A stretch of 7,380 nt of DNA from an uncultured Lachnospiraceae bacterium (GTDB lineage: Bacteria > Bacillota > Clostridia > Lachnospirales > Lachnospiraceae). Position numbers and translations under genes: made by a program. This document shows, piece after piece, positions 1-5,557 of the stretch; positions within the stretch are counted from its first letter, which is position 1, and each line of letters starts with the position of its first letter. Location: NCBI GenBank assembly GCA_946409475.1, contig CAMJWQ010000171.1, positions 1 through 7,380 of the forward strand, given 5' to 3'. The notes beneath the pieces were generated by a model. That model worked only from the letters and a program-made list of their open reading frames with translations, had not been told where the DNA came from and made no database searches.

Positions 1-54
1 AAATAAACTAAAAAAATTAATTAAGAAATGTTTTAATGAAAGGAAGTTCAAAAG

Positions 55-798
55 ATGCTGAAGGATAAAGTTGCAGTTGTCACAGGAGGAACCCGGGGAA
101 TAGGATATGCGATCGTAAAGAAATATTTAGAAAACGGTGCAAAGGTTGTATTATTTGGCTCCAAAAAGGAGACAGCTGATAAAGCGGTTGCAAGCTTAAA
201 AGCAGAAAACAACACATGGCAGGTAGAAGGAATGTATCCGGATCTTACCAATGCAAAAGAAGTGGAAACAGCTATCATGGATGTAAAAGAAAAATACGGA
301 AAATTAGATATATTGGTGAATAACGCCGGTATCTCTCAAAGTATTCCTTTATACGATTATACGCCGGAGGATTTTAGTAAGGTAATGGATATAAACGTGA
401 ATGCCATATTCTATGCTGCTTTACCGGCTGCTAAAATAATGAAGGAAGAGGGCGGGGGATGTATTATAAATACAAGCTCCATGGTTAGTATCATCGGACA
501 GCCGGGTGGTGTAGGATATCCGACCAGTAAATTTGCGGTAAACGGATTAACAATCTCCCTTGCAAGAGAATTGGGCAGAGATAAAATCCGCGTAAATGCG
601 ATTGCACCCGGTGTAACGGAGACAGACATGGTAGCAGCGCTGCCAAAGGAAGTAGTGGAGGCAATTTCGGCACAAATCCCTATGGGAAGAGCCGGGACAC
701 CGGATGATGTAGCCAATGCCTTTTTATTTTTAGCCAGTGATCAGGCAAGCTATGTTACGGGAGAAATTCTGTCGGTAGATGGAGGGGCACGATTCTAG
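55..798 (+). CDS. Short-chain dehydrogenase/reductase (FabG/BaiA-like)
   Basis: A 247-residue classical SDR, expected to be a cytoplasmic NAD(P)(H)-dependent oxidoreductase acting on a keto or hydroxyl group. The cofactor motif TGGTRGIG is at residues 10-17, the NNAG motif at 89-92, the catalytic Asn in MDIN at N114, catalytic Ser at S142, and the YxxxK pair at Y155/K159. The PG motif (APGVTETDM) follows at 184-192 and the C-terminal SVDGG at 240-244. Length is normal for the family (about 245-250). The start is supported by an AGGAAG-type ribosome binding site 8-13 bases upstream. The acidic PDLT motif (62-65) and the stretches GVGYPTSK and FLFLASD resemble, from memory, bile-acid 3-alpha-hydroxysteroid dehydrogenase BaiA as well as FabG, so the substrate cannot be fixed. 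No promoter is seen in the 54 bases upstream, so it may be the last gene of an operon that begins outside the window. It converges on the ABC transporter operon. Confidence 0.93.
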   Translation: MLKDKVAVVTGGTRGIGYAIVKKYLENGAKVVLFGSKKETADKAVASLKAENNTWQVEGMYPDLTNAKEVETAIMDVKEKYGKLDILVNNAGISQSIPLYDYTPEDFSKVMDINVNAIFYAALPAAKIMKEEGGGCIINTSSMVSIIGQPGGVGYPTSKFAVNGLTISLARELGRDKIRVNAIAPGVTETDMVAALPKEVVEAISAQIPMGRAGTPDDVANAFLFLASDQASYVTGEILSVDGGARF

Positions 799-841
799 TG
801 TGCCGTCCGATTACCATAGATACCAGGCGGACAGCACACTA
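796..841. repeat. Imperfect 14-bp inverted repeat starting at the SDR stop codon
   Basis: Arms 796-809 (TAGTGTGCCGTCCG) and 828-841 (CGGACAGCACACTA) are complementary at 13 of 14 positions, with an 18-base loop. The left arm includes the TAG stop of the dehydrogenase. The single mismatch is C-A in plus-strand RNA but a G-U wobble in minus-strand RNA. No T-run follows, so it is not a classical intrinsic terminator; it may stabilise a 3' end or be part of a dispersed repeat. Confidence 0.7.
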
Positions 842-884
842 GTGCACTGACACACTGACATCTTGGACTAATGTGTCGGTACAC
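842..884. repeat. Second imperfect hairpin directly adjoining the first
   Basis: GTGCACTGACACAC (842-855) and ATGTGTCGGTACAC (871-884) can pair with three non-Watson-Crick positions and a 15-base loop. It follows the first inverted repeat without a gap and shares the GTG/CACAC word style. A further GACA word at 857-860 lies in the loop. The pair may be one compound intergenic element. No coding potential is seen. Confidence 0.5.
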
Positions 885-925
885 GGGATGTCCTTATAGA
901 AGTGAATAGGTTAGAAATGTATGTG

Positions 926-964
926 AAAAAGGAAGCTGCGTTATAGGAACGTACCTTCCTTTTT
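926..964. terminator. Bidirectional rho-independent terminator between convergent genes
   Basis: A perfect 10-bp outer stem joins AAAAAGGAAG (926-935) to CTTCCTTTTT (955-964). After one C-C mismatch the stem continues with about 6 inner pairs (TGCGTT 937-942 with AACGTA 948-953, one G-U) and a 5-base loop. The A-rich left arm and T-rich right arm give a U-run in either direction, so it can end both the plus-strand dehydrogenase transcript and the minus-strand transporter operon. Confidence 0.85.
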
Positions 965-1011
965 ATTGTTTCTGCCTGATGAGAGAATAAAGTCCTCCCT
1001 GTATTTATTTT

Positions 1012-1806
1012 TTAAGAAAATAACATCCGGTCATTATCCAATTCCACATGTCTCTTTTGGGAGTACATATGCATCAAATCTTCAATGGTCATGTTTTTTC
1101 TTTCCTCTTCGGAAATATCAAAAATGATGCTTCCTCCATCCATCATGATGGTACGATTTCCGGTAGTGAGTGCGGACTTCAGGTTATGAGTAATCATCAG
1201 GGTAGTTAAATGATTATGTCTGACAATATCCTTGGTGATTTTCATGACCTTTTCTGCCGCCGCCGGATCAAGAGCTGCCGTATGCTCATCAAGGAGCAGC
1301 AGCTTTGGCGGGACCAGGGTAGCCATTAGCAGGGCCACAATCTGTCTTTGTCCGCCGGAAAGAAGACCCACCTTTGTTTCCAGGCGGTCTTCCAAGCCCA
1401 TTTCGTAAGCGGCCAGGGCATCCCGGTATAATTGCCGTTCTTTTTTGGATACGGCAATTCGAAAAGGACCGCGTTTGCTTCTGCTATAGGCCAGAGCCAG
1501 GTTTTCCTCAATCGTAAGGTTAGGAGCCGTACCCTTCATGGTATCCTGATAGAGCCGCCCGATATGCCGGGCCCGTTTATGCTCCGCCATAAAGGTGATA
1601 TTTCTGTCATCTAAACAGATGCTGCCCGCATCTAAGAGAAAGGTTCCGCAGACAGCGTTGAAAAGGGTGGATTTTCCGGCTCCGTTTGAGCCTACAATGG
1701 TTACAAATTCCCCTTCCTCAACGAGCAGATTTAATTCACGTAAAGCAGTATGTTCATTAACCGTACCCTTTGAAAAAATTTTGGAAGCATTTTTAATGAT
1801 CAGCAT
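1012..1806 (-). CDS. ABC transporter ATP-binding protein, TrpZ-like (COG1101 type)
   Basis: A 264-residue cytoplasmic ATPase subunit that powers import together with the permease it overlaps. Walker A is GSNGAGKST at residues 39-47, the Q-loop Gln is Q87, the ABC signature LSGGQ is at 149-153, Walker B LLLLDE is at 169-174 with catalytic E174, the D-loop TAALDP is at 176-181, and the switch His is H207 in MITHN. All nucleotide-binding elements are present, so it should be active. The start is set by GAAGGAGG at 1816-1823, 9 bases upstream. The first 14 bases overlap the permease 3' end, which suggests translational coupling. It is the last gene of the T-box operon and is followed by the terminator at 926-964. 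Paired with this permease and binding-protein type, it belongs to the TrpXYZ-like uptake family rather than to branched-chain amino acid LivF/G systems, which use other partners. Confidence 0.93.
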   Translation of the reverse strand: MLIIKNASKIFSKGTVNEHTALRELNLLVEEGEFVTIVGSNGAGKSTLFNAVCGTFLLDAGSICLDDRNITFMAEHKRARHIGRLYQDTMKGTAPNLTIEENLALAYSRSKRGPFRIAVSKKERQLYRDALAAYEMGLEDRLETKVGLLSGGQRQIVALLMATLVPPKLLLLDEHTAALDPAAAEKVMKITKDIVRHNHLTTLMITHNLKSALTTGNRTIMMDGGSIIFDISEEERKNMTIEDLMHMYSQKRHVELDNDRMLFS

Positions 1807-2710
1807 GTTTCTTTGCCTCCTTCTTAAGCTTCAAGACAGCCATCTGGTTTTTAACAGCGGGTATGGATAATGTAACGGCAACGACAAGAGCGCACATAAG
1901 CTTCATCATATTGGCTCCGCAGATATTATAGCTGAGAACAAAGGCTACGATAAAACGGTAGGCAATGGAGCCGGTTACCGCAGATAAAATTCCTATAACA
2001 ATGCTTCTTTTCCCAAGAAGTGCTTCTCCGATTATAACGGAGGCAAGGCCGACAACTAAGGTTCCGTTGCTGGAATGGATATCCGCATAGTTTTGGGCAT
2101 GGGCGATGCATGCACCGGAAAGAGCCACTAAAGCATTGGCTATGCAGAGGCCTGCCGTCTTGGTAATATTTACGTTTATGGAGGAGCTGCGTACCATTTG
2201 CTCATTATCTCCCGTAGCCCGGATACACATACCGAAATGAGTCCTGAAAAACCATATTAAGATAACCATAATAAGTAAACATATGAATCCGCTGATTACA
2301 GCATAAAAGATCTTGCTGTCCATCCCTGATGAATTCGGGAAAAAAGCCTCTTTCATAACACGGAATAACGTATTGTCGTTCAGGGACATATTGGCAGCTC
2401 CCAGACAAAGCAGATTTATGGAATACAGGCCGCTCATGGTAATAATGCCGGCAAGAACGGGATGAATGGATAGTTTTGTCTGTAAAAAGCCGGTGGTAAA
2501 TCCCGCCGCAGCACCGGCTATTACAGCCAGAAGTATGGACGTTATGACAAAGCCTTTAGCCGCCAGAACGGCGGCTATGGAAAGGCCGAAGCCGAAGCTT
2601 CCCTCTGTGGTCAAATCCGGTATATTAAGGATTCGTAAACTAATAAAGATACCCAGGGCCATAATTCCGTATAGGAAACCCTCCTGAAGGGCAGTGATAT
2701 ATAATTGCAT
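1793..2710 (-). CDS. ABC transporter permease, TrpY-like (COG4120, BPD_transp_2)
   Basis: A 305-residue very hydrophobic membrane protein with about eight to nine predicted helices, for example around residues 12-28, 38-50, 56-74, 84-104, 135-154, 186-203, 217-231, 236-260 and 268-284. The N-terminal pattern FLYGIMALGIFISLRILNIP followed by DLTTEGSF is characteristic of the COG4120 permeases that accompany COG2984 binding proteins. The cytoplasmic loop FGMCIRATGDNEQMVRSSSI (159-178) is the likely ATPase-coupling segment of the BPD_transp_2 family. The C-terminus is lysine-rich (KLKKEAKK) and cytoplasmic. The start is supported by AAAGGG at 2718-2723, 7 bases upstream. It overlaps the ATPase by 14 bases and lies 72 bases after the binding-protein gene. 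It probably works as a homodimer forming the transport channel. Confidence 0.92.
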   Translation of the reverse strand: MQLYITALQEGFLYGIMALGIFISLRILNIPDLTTEGSFGFGLSIAAVLAAKGFVITSILLAVIAGAAAGFTTGFLQTKLSIHPVLAGIITMSGLYSINLLCLGAANMSLNDNTLFRVMKEAFFPNSSGMDSKIFYAVISGFICLLIMVILIWFFRTHFGMCIRATGDNEQMVRSSSINVNITKTAGLCIANALVALSGACIAHAQNYADIHSSNGTLVVGLASVIIGEALLGKRSIVIGILSAVTGSIAYRFIVAFVLSYNICGANMMKLMCALVVAVTLSIPAVKNQMAVLKLKKEAKKHADH

Positions 2711-2775
2711 GTAAAATCCCTTTCTTTAGAAACGATAAAATTGCATAAATGACTAAATAGAAAATGAAACAATCA

Positions 2776-2789
2776 GGAATAATTATTCC
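2776..2789. repeat. 14-bp perfect palindrome at the binding-protein stop codon
   Basis: GGAATAATTATTCC is a perfect palindrome that contains the TAA stop of the binding-protein gene. In RNA it could form only a small 5-bp stem with a 4-base loop, with no U-run, so it is unlikely to terminate transcription. It may mark the 3' boundary of the binding-protein message, which is often more abundant than the permease message. Confidence 0.5.
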
Positions 2790-3766
2790 GCATCCTCCAG
2801 ATATTGCACCTCATATCCCAGATCATCCGGTACGGAGATGCCAAGGGTGTCCAGCGTTGTGGAATTAATGCTTACATAATCGGCTCCGACCACAATGGAA
2901 GGAATATCCTCTATTTTGGTACCGTTTAAATATTCGACGGCCATAGCGGCAGTTTTGGAACCGATTCCCACATCATCAATGGCTATTGTTGCAAAACAGC
3001 CGGAGGCGACTGTAGTAGCGGAAGAACAGTAAACGGGTATTTTATTTTCCCTGCTGACGGAAACAATACTGCTGATAGCAGACTGGACTACGGAATCATT
3101 AGGTACGAAGATGGCATTCACCTTTCCCACCAGGGATTCGGCTGCCGCCTTTATTTCAGAGGAATCCGTTACGGCAGCTTCTACATAAGCCAGATTATTG
3201 GCATCCATATATTCCTTCGCCGAGGCGATGGTATTTACGGAATTTGTCTCACTGGTACAATAGATTAGGCCGTATGTGCTGCTATCGGGTGTCAGCTTGC
3301 CGGAAAGAGCGAAAATCTCTTCAATAGGGATGGCATTGGAGGTGCCGGTAGCATTTTTATCCGGGATATTCATATCCGTAATGACTCCTGCGGCAACCGG
3401 TGACGATACGGAACAGAAAAATACCGGAGTATCGCTCTCCAGGCTCACAAAGGATTGGGTGGGAGGTGTGGCAATGGTAAATACCAAATCATAGGTTCCG
3501 TCGTCCATGGAGGAACAGATGGTCCTGAGATTTGTGGTATCACCCTGGGCACATTGATAATCAAAGGTGGTGTTTTCCTCCGTATATCCTTTTGCCGCAA
3601 GCTCCGTCAGGATACCCTCCTTCATGTCCAGAAAAGCTCCGTTTTCCACCAGCATAATGATGCCGATTTTATAGCTGTCACTGTTTTTCTTCCCGCAGGC
3701 CGGCAGGGATAATATCATTATCATACATAGTACCAATACCAAAAATTTTTTCATTGACTGTTTCAT
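2783..3766 (-). CDS. ABC transporter substrate-binding lipoprotein, TrpX-like (PF04392/COG2984)
   Basis: A 327-residue extracellular binding lipoprotein. From the chosen start it has a lysine-bearing n-region (MKQSMKK), a hydrophobic stretch, and the lipobox LPAC with lipidated Cys at residue 24, then a short polar linker. The mature part begins YKIGIIMLVENGAF and contains typical PF04392 features: a first Rossmann-like lobe with TIATPPTQS, the Asn/Thr-rich NATGTSNAIP segment, YCTSETNS, and FVPNDSVVQS before the second lobe. Members of this family bind small ligands, and the TrpX branch is linked to tryptophan. I chose the start at 3766 because AGAGAGG (3773-3779) lies 6 bases upstream; an in-frame ATG at 3790 would put 8 residues before the signal peptide and has no better site. 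It lies 37 bases after the dehydrogenase gene. The ligand is inferred from family and regulation only. Confidence 0.92.
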   Translation of the reverse strand: MKQSMKKFLVLVLCMIMILSLPACGKKNSDSYKIGIIMLVENGAFLDMKEGILTELAAKGYTEENTTFDYQCAQGDTTNLRTICSSMDDGTYDLVFTIATPPTQSFVSLESDTPVFFCSVSSPVAAGVITDMNIPDKNATGTSNAIPIEEIFALSGKLTPDSSTYGLIYCTSETNSVNTIASAKEYMDANNLAYVEAAVTDSSEIKAAAESLVGKVNAIFVPNDSVVQSAISSIVSVSRENKIPVYCSSATTVASGCFATIAIDDVGIGSKTAAMAVEYLNGTKIEDIPSIVVGADYVSINSTTLDTLGISVPDDLGYEVQYLEDAE

Positions 3767-3803
3767 ATTAATCCTCTCTTTACATTTCAATTTTTTTTAA
3801 AAT

Positions 3804-4883
3804 TTAATAGGTTTCAAGAACTTCGAAAGCTTCTTTCAGCATTTCTTCCGTAATTTTATAAGGGTTATGGCTGATGTCCTTCATTTCCAGTGTTTTATGG
3901 ATTATGTCAGGTAATTCGGCTTCTGATAATTCCAAATCGGACAGCTTTGTCGGAAGTCCCACGCTTTTACAAAAGGTATAGATTTGCTCAAACATTTCCT
4001 TCCGGTTATCTGCTAAGAGTAAAAGCAGTACGCCAAAGCTTACGACCTCGCCGTGTAAATGTTTTTCCTCTATGTGAGGATAGGAGGTTAAGGCATAAAA
4101 TACGGCATGGGCAAGACCCGTATTGTAATCGATAATGTGCTCCGTTGTAACCAGAATGGATACGATTGCCGTAGTTACGATAATGGATAGTACGACCTGC
4201 TCATATTCATAAGAAAGATTTTCGTTCTCATTATCCTCTAAAGCCTTTTTGCCGTATTGGAGAATAGGCTTCATGCACATTTCACTCATTGTGACGCCAA
4301 GTGCCACGTAATGAACCAAATCCTCACCTCTTGAGGAAACGGTACTTTCAAAGTATTTTGCATAGGTATCTCCCAGCCCCGCCCACATATAAATCTTAGG
4401 AGATTTTATTAAAACAGAGGTCTGGATAAAAGCATGAACCGGCGGCTTCTGAAAGAAAAAGGGTTCCTGAAAGCTTCCGTCCTTATGGTACATAATAGAT
4501 ACACTGGTACAGGCGGAACAGTTGGAAGCTATGGTAGGAAAAGTAAAAACCGGCTTATTCAGTTTAGCTGCCGCACATTTGCCGGTATCCGTTGCTTTGC
4601 CGCCTCCTATTGCAAAAATCATATCCGCTTCCTTAGCCAGAGGATCTGCCATTAGTTTATCGACATTCCCGTAGCTGGATTCTCCTCCATACCATCGAAA
4701 ATCCAGAATGTGTAAGCCGCTGCCCTTCATGGCCTCCAATAGTAAATCCTTAACGGCAGCTATTGCCTTATGGCCGCCGACGGCCAGTACTTTCGTACCA
4801 TAAGGACGGCAGACCTCACTTATTTTACTATACACATCTTTGCCGATGGAATAGCTTGGTAAATAGATACTGTAATTCTCCAT
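3804..4883 (-). CDS. Iron-containing alcohol dehydrogenase-family oxidoreductase (GldA/HcxA-like)
   Basis: A 359-residue cytoplasmic NAD(P)-dependent dehydrogenase of the glycerol-dehydrogenase fold. The dinucleotide motif GGGKATDTGK is at residues 93-102. FPTIASNCSACTS (115-127) is the first metal/substrate loop; classical GldA has Asp at the position held here by C122. The two metal-ligand histidines are conserved, H259 in GLAHA and H277 in HLHGE. From memory, E. coli HcxA (YbdH), a 2-oxoacid/hydroxyacid dehydrogenase, has Cys at the same place (ATCAAW), so a 2-hydroxy or 2-oxo acid substrate is more likely than glycerol. The start at 4883 has a perfect AGGAGG 7 bases upstream and gives a normal family N-terminus (YSIYLPSYSIGKDVY). 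It is the first gene after the T-box, so it should be expressed when charged tRNA-Trp is scarce, together with the transporter. Its exact substrate is unknown. Confidence 0.9.
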   Translation of the reverse strand: MENYSIYLPSYSIGKDVYSKISEVCRPYGTKVLAVGGHKAIAAVKDLLLEAMKGSGLHILDFRWYGGESSYGNVDKLMADPLAKEADMIFAIGGGKATDTGKCAAAKLNKPVFTFPTIASNCSACTSVSIMYHKDGSFQEPFFFQKPPVHAFIQTSVLIKSPKIYMWAGLGDTYAKYFESTVSSRGEDLVHYVALGVTMSEMCMKPILQYGKKALEDNENENLSYEYEQVVLSIIVTTAIVSILVTTEHIIDYNTGLAHAVFYALTSYPHIEEKHLHGEVVSFGVLLLLLADNRKEMFEQIYTFCKSVGLPTKLSDLELSEAELPDIIHKTLEMKDISHNPYKITEEMLKEAFEVLETY

Positions 4884-4890
4884 AGTAAAT

Positions 4891-4896
4891 CCTCCT
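4891..4896 (-). promoter_or_regulatory. Ribosome binding site that fixes the dehydrogenase start
   Basis: A perfect AGGAGG on the minus strand, 7 bases before the ATG at 4883. It supports this start over in-frame ATGs at 4955 and 4997. Confidence 0.85.
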
Positions 4897-4965
4897 AAAT
4901 GAAACCGGAAGGTCAGGATTCGTAAGACCTCCCTGGTTATTGTAACGCAATGCATTCGTGTGTAT

Positions 4966-4971
4966 CCCTCC
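4966..4971 (-). promoter_or_regulatory. Upstream Shine-Dalgarno-like site before an in-frame ATG
   Basis: GGAGGG lies 10 bases before an ATG at 4955 that is in frame with the dehydrogenase and would add 24 residues (MHCVTITREVLR...). Those residues do not look like the family N-terminus, and the next AGGAGG/ATG is better placed. It may be a second, minor start. There are no Trp codons in the extension, so it is not a Trp attenuator peptide. Confidence 0.4.
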
Positions 4972-4981
4972 TGGGGGCTTG

Positions 4982-5037
4982 ATTTATAGGAAATCACAGA
5001 TTTAACACTTTACGGCAACAAGGTCTTTCCTATAAAT
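4982..5037. repeat. 12-bp perfect inverted repeat between T-box terminator and first gene
   Basis: ATTTATAGGAAA (4982-4993) and TTTCCTATAAAT (5026-5037) are exact reverse complements with a 32-base spacer. In the minus-strand transcript this hairpin lies just after the T-box terminator, whose U-run overlaps one arm, and ends about 10 bases before the GGAGGG at 4966-4971. It could form fully only in read-through RNA. Confidence 0.65.
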
Positions 5038-5070
5038 TAAAAAATCCCCAGCAGCTATAAACTGCTGAGG
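5035..5070 (-). terminator. Regulated T-box terminator hairpin
   Basis: In minus-strand RNA, CCUCAGCAG (5070-5062) pairs with CUGCUGGGG (5054-5046): 9 bp with one U-G and a 7-base loop, followed by a U-rich tract at 5045-5035. The 5' arm CCUC (5070-5067) is also the 3' half of the antiterminator pairing, so the two structures exclude each other. Confidence 0.92.
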
Positions 5071-5308
5071 ACGAATTATCGCGGTGCCACCTCATGTTAC
5101 AGGAAAATATTTTTATCCTGTATCTCTTTAAAGTACTAACATACCCTGTTTCTTAACGCAAAACCCACGGCAAAGGCTACTGATTTCACCCTGCATCTCC
5201 CAAACCCATTCTCTGTATTCTGCCATACCGGATTTCAGCATCCCCGGCTCTCTGTGATTTACAAATACAGGTACTTGCTTTTGTTCAACGATTTTTACTA
5301 TGAACTTT
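5035..5308 (-). promoter_or_regulatory. T-box riboswitch, tryptophan (UGG) specificity
   Basis: This leader of about 270 nt senses tRNA charging. The conserved T-box AGGUGGCACCGCG is at 5092-5080. Antiterminator GAGG (5093-5090) pairs with CCUC (5070-5067), which also forms the terminator. Upstream, a hairpin ACAGGA/TCCTGT (5121-5116 with 5104-5099) fits stem III. In stem I the AGUA box (5275-5272) is followed by CUGUAUU (5270-5264), which pairs with AAUACAG (5219-5213). The conserved AGAGAGCCGG lies between (5253-5244). Directly after the 3' arm comes GAA-UGG-GUUUGG-GAG, the usual specifier layout, with the specifier UGG at 5208-5206. The variable T-box base is C (UGGC), which matches a tRNA with discriminator G73, as in bacterial tRNA-Trp. 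It therefore predicts antitermination when uncharged tRNA-Trp accumulates. It controls the dehydrogenase and ABC transporter genes downstream. Confidence 0.93.
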
Positions 5309-5314
5309 TATCAA

Positions 5315-5343
5315 ATACTATCATTCTCGTAAATATTTGTCAA
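5315..5343 (-). promoter_or_regulatory. Sigma-A promoter of the T-box operon
   Basis: Minus-strand TTGACA (5343-5338), a 17-base spacer, and an extended -10 TGATAGTAT with hexamer TAGTAT (5320-5315). The predicted start near 5308 gives a leader of normal T-box length. Confidence 0.85.
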
Positions 5344-5557
5344 TGGTTATTTGAATATTTGCTTATACTGGCCAAAATATGTTACTTCACTAAAGCATTA
5401 TACTATTCTCACTAAGCTCGCAAGTACCTCGCTAGTATTCGGGTATGTATAGTTGTTATTATTTTCTTGACAGTATCATAACATTACCATAATATACAAA
5501 ATATAAAATAAAATCATTGACCGGTTCGTATCGGTTATGCTACAAAAAGGATAGTGT
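5344..5557. other. Divergent intergenic region with no gene
   Basis: AT-rich DNA between the T-box promoter and the flavodoxin-like remnant. I see no open frame of note, tRNA or clear hairpin terminator. It holds the plus-strand promoter at 5467-5495. A CGGTT direct repeat (5522-5526 and 5532-5536, 10-base period, one helical turn) lies in the 5' untranslated region and might be an operator. Confidence 0.6.
5467..5495 (+). promoter_or_regulatory. Sigma-A promoter reading toward the flavodoxin-like remnant
   Basis: Consensus TTGACA (5467-5472), exactly 17 bases, then TAATAT (5490-5495). The predicted start is about 55 bases before the ATG at 5558. The promoter looks intact although the gene behind it is broken. 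Confidence 0.82.

Noticed and set aside
796..884. The two hairpins as rho-independent terminators
   Set aside because: Neither is followed by a T-run, and a proper terminator lies at 926-964.
3276..3712. Plus-strand open frames opposite the substrate-binding protein
   Set aside because: They mirror the coding strand of a clear lipoprotein gene and have no starts or motifs of their own.
4953..4997. Longer dehydrogenase start at 4997
   Set aside because: It overlaps the 12-bp inverted repeat arm, lacks a ribosome site, and adds residues unlike the family N-terminus.
5177..5190. Alternative T-box specifier AUC (Ile) in GUGAAAUCAGUAGCC
   Set aside because: This stretch fits the conserved segment after stem I; it lacks the six-base spacer and GAG that follow UGG, is not next to the stem I pairing, and tRNA-Ile A73 would not match the C in the T-box.
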